NCBI RefSeq assembly: GCF_014194975.1
Contig: NZ_JACIAY010000002.1
Coordinates: 558,001 to 622,000, forward strand
Direction: 5' to 3'
Source of the DNA: Sphingomonas sp. BK580
GTDB lineage: Bacteria; Pseudomonadota; Alphaproteobacteria; Sphingomonadales; Sphingomonadaceae
DNA length: 64,000 nucleotides
Of this stretch, positions 59,335 to 64,000 are shown piece after piece (within the stretch, counting starts at the first letter, position 1; each line of letters begins with the position of its first letter). The translations under genes and the position numbers were made by a program. A model generated the notes under the pieces. The model saw nothing but the letters and a program-made list of their open reading frames with translations, did no database searches and was not told the DNA's origin.

Positions 59335-61158
59335 ATGCACGCCTACCGCTCCCACACCTGCGCCGCGCTGACCGCCGACGACGCGGGCCAGACCGTCCGC
59401 CTCTCGGGCTGGGTGCACCGCAAGCGCGACCACGGCGGCGTGCTCTTCGTCGACCTGCGCGATCACTACGGCGTCACGCAGATCGTCGCCGACAGCGACT
59501 CGCCCGCGCTGACGCTGCTCGAGGGCGTGCGCGTCGAATCGGTGGTGACGATCGACGGCGAGGTGAAGCGGCGGAGCGAGGCGACGGTGAACGGCGCGCT
59601 CGCGACCGGCGAGATCGAGGTCTATGCGCGCGCGGCGACGGTGCAGAGCGCCGCGGCCGAGCTGCCGATGCCCGTCTTCGGCGACGCCGAGTATCCGGAG
59701 GAGATCCGGCTGCGCAACCGCTACCTCGACCTGCGCCGCGACAAGCTCCACGCCAACATCATGCTGCGCTCCAGCGTGATCGCCTCGATCCGGCGCCGCA
59801 TGGTGGCGCAGGGCTTCACCGAGTTCCAGACGCCGATCCTGACCGCCTCGTCGCCGGAGGGCGCGCGCGACTATCTGGTGCCGAGCCGCGTCCATCCGGG
59901 CAAGTTCTACGCGCTGCCGCAGGCGCCGCAGATGTTCAAGCAGCTGCTGATGGTGGCGGGCTTCGACCGTTACTTCCAGATCGCGCCCTGCTTCCGCGAC
60001 GAGGACGCGCGCGCCGACCGCAGCCCGGGCGAGTTCTACCAGCTCGATTTCGAGATGAGCTTCGTCACGCAGGACGACGTCTTCGCCGCGATCGAGCCCG
60101 TGCTCCACGGCGTGTTCGAGGAGTTCGCGGACTGGCAGGGCAAGGGGCGCACCGTCTCGGCGCTGCCGTTCCGCCGCATCCCGTACCGCGAGTCGATGCT
60201 CAAGTACGGCAACGACAAGCCCGACCTGCGCAACCCGCTGATCATCAGCGACGTCGGCGCGCAGTTCGTCGGCTCGGGCTTCGGCCGCTTCGCCGCGATC
60301 GTCGAGGCGGGCGACGTGGTGCGCGCGATCCCGGCGCCCAATACCGCCGACAGAAGCCGCAAGTTCTTCGACGACATGAACGCCTGGGCGCAGGCCGAGG
60401 GCTATGCCGGACTCGGCTACGCCACCCGCAAGGCGGGCGAGTGGGGCGGCCCGATCGCCAAGAACCACGGCGAGGAGAAGATGAACGCGCTCGCCGACGC
60501 GCTCGGGCTCGGGCCGGACGACGGGCTGTTCTTCGCCGCCGGCAAGGAGGCGCAGGCGGCCAAGCTCGCCGGGCTCGCACGCACCCGCGTCGCCGACCAG
60601 CTCGGGCTGATCGACACGTCGCGCTTCGAGTTCTGCTGGATCGTCGACTTCCCGATGTTCGAGTATGACGAGGACAACAAGAAGGTTGACTTCAGCCACA
60701 ATCCCTTCTCGATGCCGCAGGGCGAGCTGGAGGCGCTGGAGACCAAGGACCCGCTCGACATCCTCGCCTATCAGTATGACATCGTCTGCAACGGCATCGA
60801 GCTGTCGTCGGGCGCGATCCGGAACCACCGCCCCGACATCATGTACAAGGCGTTCGAGATCGCGGGCTATACCAGGGCCGACGTCGACACCAACTTCGCG
60901 GGCATGATCAACGCCTTCAAGTTCGGCGCGCCGCCGCACGGCGGGTCGGCGCCGGGGATCGACCGGATCGTGATGCTGCTCGCCGACGAGCCCAACATCC
61001 GCGAGGTGATCGTCTTCCCGATGACGCAGAAGGCCGAGGACCTGATGATGGGCGCGCCGAGCTTCGTCTCGGCCAAGCAGCTCAAGGAGCTGAACATCAA
61101 GGTCACCGCCGAGCTGCCGAAGGACAAGGACGCGCTGGTGGCGCCCGCGGCGGGCTGA
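59335..61158 (+). CDS. aspS: Aspartyl-tRNA synthetase
   Basis: The 607-residue class II synthetase has an N-terminal OB-fold anticodon-binding domain ([23 protein letters not shown]), motif 2 ([29 protein letters not shown]), a bacterial GAD insert and motif 3 ([14 protein letters not shown]). It charges tRNA-Asp. Whether it also charges tRNA-Asn cannot be settled here. The 173-base upstream gap holds only the rnd hairpin and a lone TTGACA. Confidence 0.97.
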   Translation: MHAYRSHTCAALTADDAGQTVRLSGWVHRKRDHGGVLFVDLRDHYGVTQIVADSDSPALTLLEGVRVESVVTIDGEVKRRSEATVNGALATGEIEVYARAATVQSAAAELPMPVFGDAEYPEEIRLRNRYLDLRRDKLHANIMLRSSVIASIRRRMVAQGFTEFQTPILTASSPEGARDYLVPSRVHPGKFYALPQAPQMFKQLLMVAGFDRYFQIAPCFRDEDARADRSPGEFYQLDFEMSFVTQDDVFAAIEPVLHGVFEEFADWQGKGRTVSALPFRRIPYRESMLKYGNDKPDLRNPLIISDVGAQFVGSGFGRFAAIVEAGDVVRAIPAPNTADRSRKFFDDMNAWAQAEGYAGLGYATRKAGEWGGPIAKNHGEEKMNALADALGLGPDDGLFFAAGKEAQAAKLAGLARTRVADQLGLIDTSRFEFCWIVDFPMFEYDEDNKKVDFSHNPFSMPQGELEALETKDPLDILAYQYDIVCNGIELSSGAIRNHRPDIMYKAFEIAGYTRADVDTNFAGMINAFKFGAPPHGGSAPGIDRIVMLLADEPNIREVIVFPMTQKAEDLMMGAPSFVSAKQLKELNIKVTAELPKDKDALVAPAAG

Positions 61159-61200
61159 GGGGAGTAGGGTAGGAGGTGGTCGCCTCACCTTTACGCGCCA

Positions 61201-61218
61201 CCCCGGCGAACGCCGGGG
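61201..61218. repeat. REP-like palindrome CCCCGGC-N4-GCCGGGG
   Basis: Perfect 7-base arms around GAAC. A degraded partner lies at about 61267-61285. Both are in the gap between convergent aspS and the carbonic anhydrase gene. Confidence 0.7.
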
Positions 61219-61343
61219 TGCAGTAGGGGGACGTTGGTGGGTCTCACCACGGCCTTCCCAACCGGACCCCGTCGTTCGCCGGGGTAGATAGAGGTGCGTT
61301 GAAGGGTAACGGGGCGCCCGCTCCCGCGAGCGCCCCAGCCTCC

Positions 61344-61973
61344 TCACGCCGGCTCGAAGTGGCCGTCGTCCTGCAGCACGCGCAGCTTGCCGTCGGCGAT
61401 CGCGAAGACCGCGCCGTGCAGCCGCAGCTTGCCCGCCTCGACTCGCTCCTGCACGAACGGGAAGGTCATCAGGTTGGCGAGTGAGACCTTGACGCCCTCC
61501 TGCTCCAGCGCGGTCTGACCTTCGGCGCCCTGGCCGTGCTCGTGGATCACCTTCTCGCGCGCGTCGTCGAGCAGGTCGATCCACGCCGCGACGAAGCCGC
61601 CATGGCCCGGCTCGGCCTGCTTGAGGTCGCCCGACAGCGCCGCCTTGACGCCGCCGCACGCGCCATGCCCGAGCACCAGCACTTCCTCGACCTGGAGCAC
61701 GGTGACCGCGAACTCGAGCGCGGCCGAGACGCCGTGGCGCCCGCCACCGGTCTCGAACGGCGGCACCAAAGCGGCGACGTTGCGCACGACGAACACCTCG
61801 CCCGGGCGGCTGCCGAAGATGGTCGCGGGATCGACGCGACTGTCCGAGCAGGCGATCACCATCACCTTGGGCGACTGGCCGGCGGCCAGCTCGGTCCAGC
61901 GCTCGCGTTCCTCCAGCCACTCGTTACCGCGAAAGCGGTAGTAGCCGTCGATCATATCGTGGAACTTGCTCAT
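61344..61973 (-). CDS. Beta-class carbonic anhydrase
   Basis: The 209-residue zinc enzyme interconverts CO2 and bicarbonate. Zinc ligands are C42 (in ACSDSR), H103 and C106 (in GHGACGG), with the D44-R46 dyad typical of the class. It is cytoplasmic and of normal length. It may feed bicarbonate-using enzymes such as CarB, though it is not linked to that operon. It diverges from lipA. Confidence 0.95.
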   Translation of the reverse strand: MSKFHDMIDGYYRFRGNEWLEERERWTELAAGQSPKVMVIACSDSRVDPATIFGSRPGEVFVVRNVAALVPPFETGGGRHGVSAALEFAVTVLQVEEVLVLGHGACGGVKAALSGDLKQAEPGHGGFVAAWIDLLDDAREKVIHEHGQGAEGQTALEQEGVKVSLANLMTFPFVQERVEAGKLRLHGAVFAIADGKLRVLQDDGHFEPA

Positions 61974-62027
61974 TCGTCAGTTACCCTTCCGTTGTTTCGA
62001 AGACTGCCAGCCGCTATCTGCGACGGC

Positions 62028-62948
62028 ATGAACGAGATGACTCCGCTTCCGGCTCCGGCGCGCCAGCGCAAACCCGACTGGATCCGCGTCAAGGCGCCCA
62101 CCAGCGAGGGCTTCGCCGCCACGCGCGCGCTGATGCGCTCGAAGAGCCTCACCACCGTGTGCGAGGAGGCCGCCTGCCCGAACATCGGGGAGTGCTGGAC
62201 CAAGAAGCACGCGACCGTGATGATCCTGGGCGACACCTGCACGCGCGCCTGCGCCTTCTGCAACGTCAAGACGGGCATGCCGCGCGCGGTCGACCCGATG
62301 GAGCCGCAGAACGTCGCCGACGCCGCCGCGCAGATGGGCCTGGAGCATATCGTCGTCACCTCCGTCGACCGCGACGACCTGCCCGATGGCGGCGCGCGGC
62401 AGTTCGTACGGGTGATCGAGGCGATCCGCCGCACCAACCCGACGACGACGATCGAGATCCTCACACCCGATTTCCGCAACAAGCACGAAGCCGCGGTGGA
62501 GGCCATCGTCGCGGCGCGTCCAGACGTGTATAATCACAATCTGGAAACCGTGCCGCGGCTCTACCCGACGATCCGTCCGGGGGCGCGCTACTACGCCTCG
62601 ATCCGGCTGCTCGAGAGTGTCAAGAAGCTCGACCCGTCGATCTTCACCAAGTCGGGCATCATGCTCGGGCTCGGCGAGGAGCGGCTCGAGGTCCACCAGG
62701 TGATGGACGACATGCGCTCGGCCGACATCGATTTCCTGACGATGGGCCAGTATCTCCAGCCCACGCCGCGCCATGCCAAGGTGGCCGAGTTCGTGCCCCC
62801 CAAGGCGTTCGACGCTTATGCCGCGATCGCGCGTGCCAAGGGCTTCCTGCTGGTGGCGTCGTCGCCGCTGACGCGGTCGAGCTACCACGCCGGCGACGAT
62901 TTCGCGAAGATGCGGGCAGCGCGCGAGGCCAAGCTTGCCCAAGCATAG
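62028..62948 (+). CDS. lipA: Lipoyl synthase
   Basis: The 306-residue radical-SAM enzyme inserts two sulfurs into octanoyl chains of 2-oxoacid dehydrogenases. The auxiliary cluster cysteines are C45, C50 and C56 ([12 protein letters not shown]), and the SAM cluster cysteines are C71, C75 and C78 (CTRACAFC). A closing SSYHAGDDF segment is present. It overlaps the next gene by 14 bases. Confidence 0.97.
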   Translation: MNEMTPLPAPARQRKPDWIRVKAPTSEGFAATRALMRSKSLTTVCEEAACPNIGECWTKKHATVMILGDTCTRACAFCNVKTGMPRAVDPMEPQNVADAAAQMGLEHIVVTSVDRDDLPDGGARQFVRVIEAIRRTNPTTTIEILTPDFRNKHEAAVEAIVAARPDVYNHNLETVPRLYPTIRPGARYYASIRLLESVKKLDPSIFTKSGIMLGLGEERLEVHQVMDDMRSADIDFLTMGQYLQPTPRHAKVAEFVPPKAFDAYAAIARAKGFLLVASSPLTRSSYHAGDDFAKMRAAREAKLAQA

Positions 62949-63429
62949 CGAGACCCGCCGGCTGCCCTACAGCCCCGAGCAGATGTTCGACCTGGTGGCG
63001 GACGTGCGCCGCTACCCGGAGTTCCTGCCCTGGGTCACCGCGATGCGTGTGCGCCGCGACGGCGATACCGAGACGCTGGCGGACATGATCGTCGGCTTCA
63101 AGGGACTGCGCGAGACCTTCACGTCGAAGGTGGCGAAGGCGCGGCCGGACACGATCCGCGTCGAGTACGTCGACGGGCCGCTGAAGTACCTCCACAACGA
63201 CTGGCGCTTCCGTCCCGACGGCGAGGGCGGCTCGCTGGTCGACTTCACCGTCGACTTCGCCTTCAAGAACCGGATGTTCGAGATGCTCGCGGGGCAGGTG
63301 TTCGGCGTCGCGCTGCGCAAGATGATCGGCGCCTTCGAGGAGCGTGCGTGCGCGCTCTACGGCGACTCGGTCGCAGGCTCCTCGTCGGGCTCGGGCAGCA
63401 GCAGCTCCAGCGCGCACAGCGCCGCCTGA
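62935..63429 (+). CDS. COQ10/RatA family START-like protein
   Basis: The 164-residue protein has the polyketide cyclase/START fold of ubiquinone-binding COQ10 proteins ([22 protein letters not shown] and the closing [13 protein letters not shown]). Some members are called RatA. The start is TTG 62935 inside the lipA end. The last ~17 residues are serine/glycine-rich and lie opposite the end of cinA, so they look like a read-out of a shared segment rather than a domain. Confidence 0.85.
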   Translation: MPKHSETRRLPYSPEQMFDLVADVRRYPEFLPWVTAMRVRRDGDTETLADMIVGFKGLRETFTSKVAKARPDTIRVEYVDGPLKYLHNDWRFRPDGEGGSLVDFTVDFAFKNRMFEMLAGQVFGVALRKMIGAFEERACALYGDSVAGSSSGSGSSSSSAHSAA

Positions 63430-63893
63430 AGCCGCACCCCGGCGCGGCCGAGGTCGCCGAAGAAGCGCTTGTCGGCGACGACGTTGGCGGGATCTCCCGC
63501 GCGCTCGGCGCGAGCGAACACCACGGTGCCGACCGGCTTCTTCTCGGTCCCGCCGCCCGGACCCGCGACCCCGGTGATCGCCACGGCGACATCGGCCGCG
63601 GACTGCGCCAGCGCACCCTGCGCCATGCTCCACGCCACCGCGATCGACACCGCCCCGAACGTGTCGAGCACGTCGCCGCTGACGCGCAACTGGCGCTGCT
63701 TCGCCTCGTTCGAATATGTGATGAAGCCGGCGTCGAACACGTCGGACGAACCCGCGATCTCGGTCAGCGCGGCGGAGACGAGGCCGCCGGTGCAGCTCTC
63801 CGCCACCGCGACGCGGCGCTTGGCAGCGCGGTTCGCGTCGATCACGCGACGTGCCGCCTCGACCAGCTGCTGGGGGAGGACCTCCTCGCTCAC
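63357..63893 (-). CDS. CinA family nicotinamide-nucleotide amidohydrolase
   Basis: The 178-residue protein matches the stand-alone CinA C-terminal (PncC) domain: VAVAESCTGGLVSAALTEIAGSS, AYSN-like ITYSNEAK, and AVAITGVAGPGGGTEKKPVGTV. PncC deamidates NMN in the NAD cycle. The GTG start overlaps the stop of the gene upstream (GTGA). Its 3' end overlaps the convergent COQ10-like gene by 73 bases. Confidence 0.92.
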   Translation of the reverse strand: MSEEVLPQQLVEAARRVIDANRAAKRRVAVAESCTGGLVSAALTEIAGSSDVFDAGFITYSNEAKQRQLRVSGDVLDTFGAVSIAVAWSMAQGALAQSAADVAVAITGVAGPGGGTEKKPVGTVVFARAERAGDPANVVADKRFFGDLGRAGVRLQAALCALELLLPEPDEEPATESP

Positions 63894-64000
63894 GGCTGGG
63901 CCGCCGCGGCGCAGACCGGCAGATCGGGGATGGCGTCGCGCTTGCCCTTGGTCTTCTCGGCCTTGAGATATTGCAGCGTCGCGACGACGATGGCCGCGGT
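63890..64000 (-). CDS. C-terminal end of an unidentified gene (cut by window edge)
   Basis: The minus strand is open from base 64000 to a TGA at 63892-63890, giving 36 residues that end YLKAEKTKGKRDAIPDLPV and an alanine-rich tail. The stop overlaps the cinA GTG, which argues that it is a real coding end. In related genomes cinA often follows pgpA, but this tail alone does not show that. Confidence 0.6.
   Translation of the reverse strand, partial: TAAIVVATLQYLKAEKTKGKRDAIPDLPVCAAAAQP

Noticed and set aside
61311..61336. Terminator after the carbonic anhydrase gene
   Set aside because: Several alternative GC stems can form but no T-run follows on either strand.

Overview
The window reads as chromosomal DNA of a high-GC alphaproteobacterium of the order Sphingomonadales, most likely Sphingomonas or a close relative. 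The basis is dense GC-rich coding, the Caulobacter/Xanthomonas style TonB-dependent receptor, the long acidic RpoD insert, a COQ8-type ABC1 kinase and a housekeeping gene order (yqeY/dnaG/rpoD, carAB-greA, rsmA-pdxA-surA-lptD, purNM next to hda-ppk-ppx, lipA-coq10-cinA). No rRNA, tRNA, CRISPR array, transposase or integrase was seen.

Positions 1 to about 23.5 kb are an accessory carbohydrate region. It opens with the end of a GH74-type xyloglucanase, translationally coupled to a GH35-type beta-galactosidase (xyloglucan side). A TetR regulator follows, then an isolated promoter bracketed by two different operator-like palindromes. From 4.4 to 20.0 kb lies an alpha-mannan locus: GH92 plus a sugar ROK kinase on the minus strand, a ROK repressor, a TonB-dependent receptor and two GH92 enzymes on the plus strand, and a fourth GH92 back on the minus strand. 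Two of the four GH92 proteins keep the catalytic-acid glutamate and two carry glutamine there. Three promoters of the locus share a CAAATTG element next to the -35 box. A COQ8-like kinase, a nucleoside deaminase and a GH26-like Tat lipoprotein follow.

Positions 23.8 to 31.2 kb hold a 2-hydroxyacid dehydrogenase, a coupled run SH3 protein-nadC-membrane protein-RNase T2, a MoxR/CoxE-type AAA/VWA pair, and a Phd-PAS fusion with tandem TGATC-NN-GATCA sites at its start. Positions 31.3 to 64 kb are core genome: rpoD and dnaG (with a clear terminator after rpoD and a -10 box that may make dnaG leaderless), yqeY, carA, carB, greA, rsmA, pdxA, surA, lptD, pepA, holC, ndk, a GNAT enzyme, purN, purM, an unrecognised exported protein, hda, ppk, ppx, an I78-type lipoprotein, rnd, aspS, a beta-carbonic anhydrase, lipA, a COQ10/RatA protein, cinA and the end of one more gene.

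Many adjacent genes overlap by 4 bases (ATGA, GTGA, TTGA), which suggests translational coupling. Intergenic gaps carry REP-like GC-rich palindromes of at least three sequence families. Starts were chosen by Shine-Dalgarno position, signal-peptide placement and known family N-termini, so several differ from the longest open frame.
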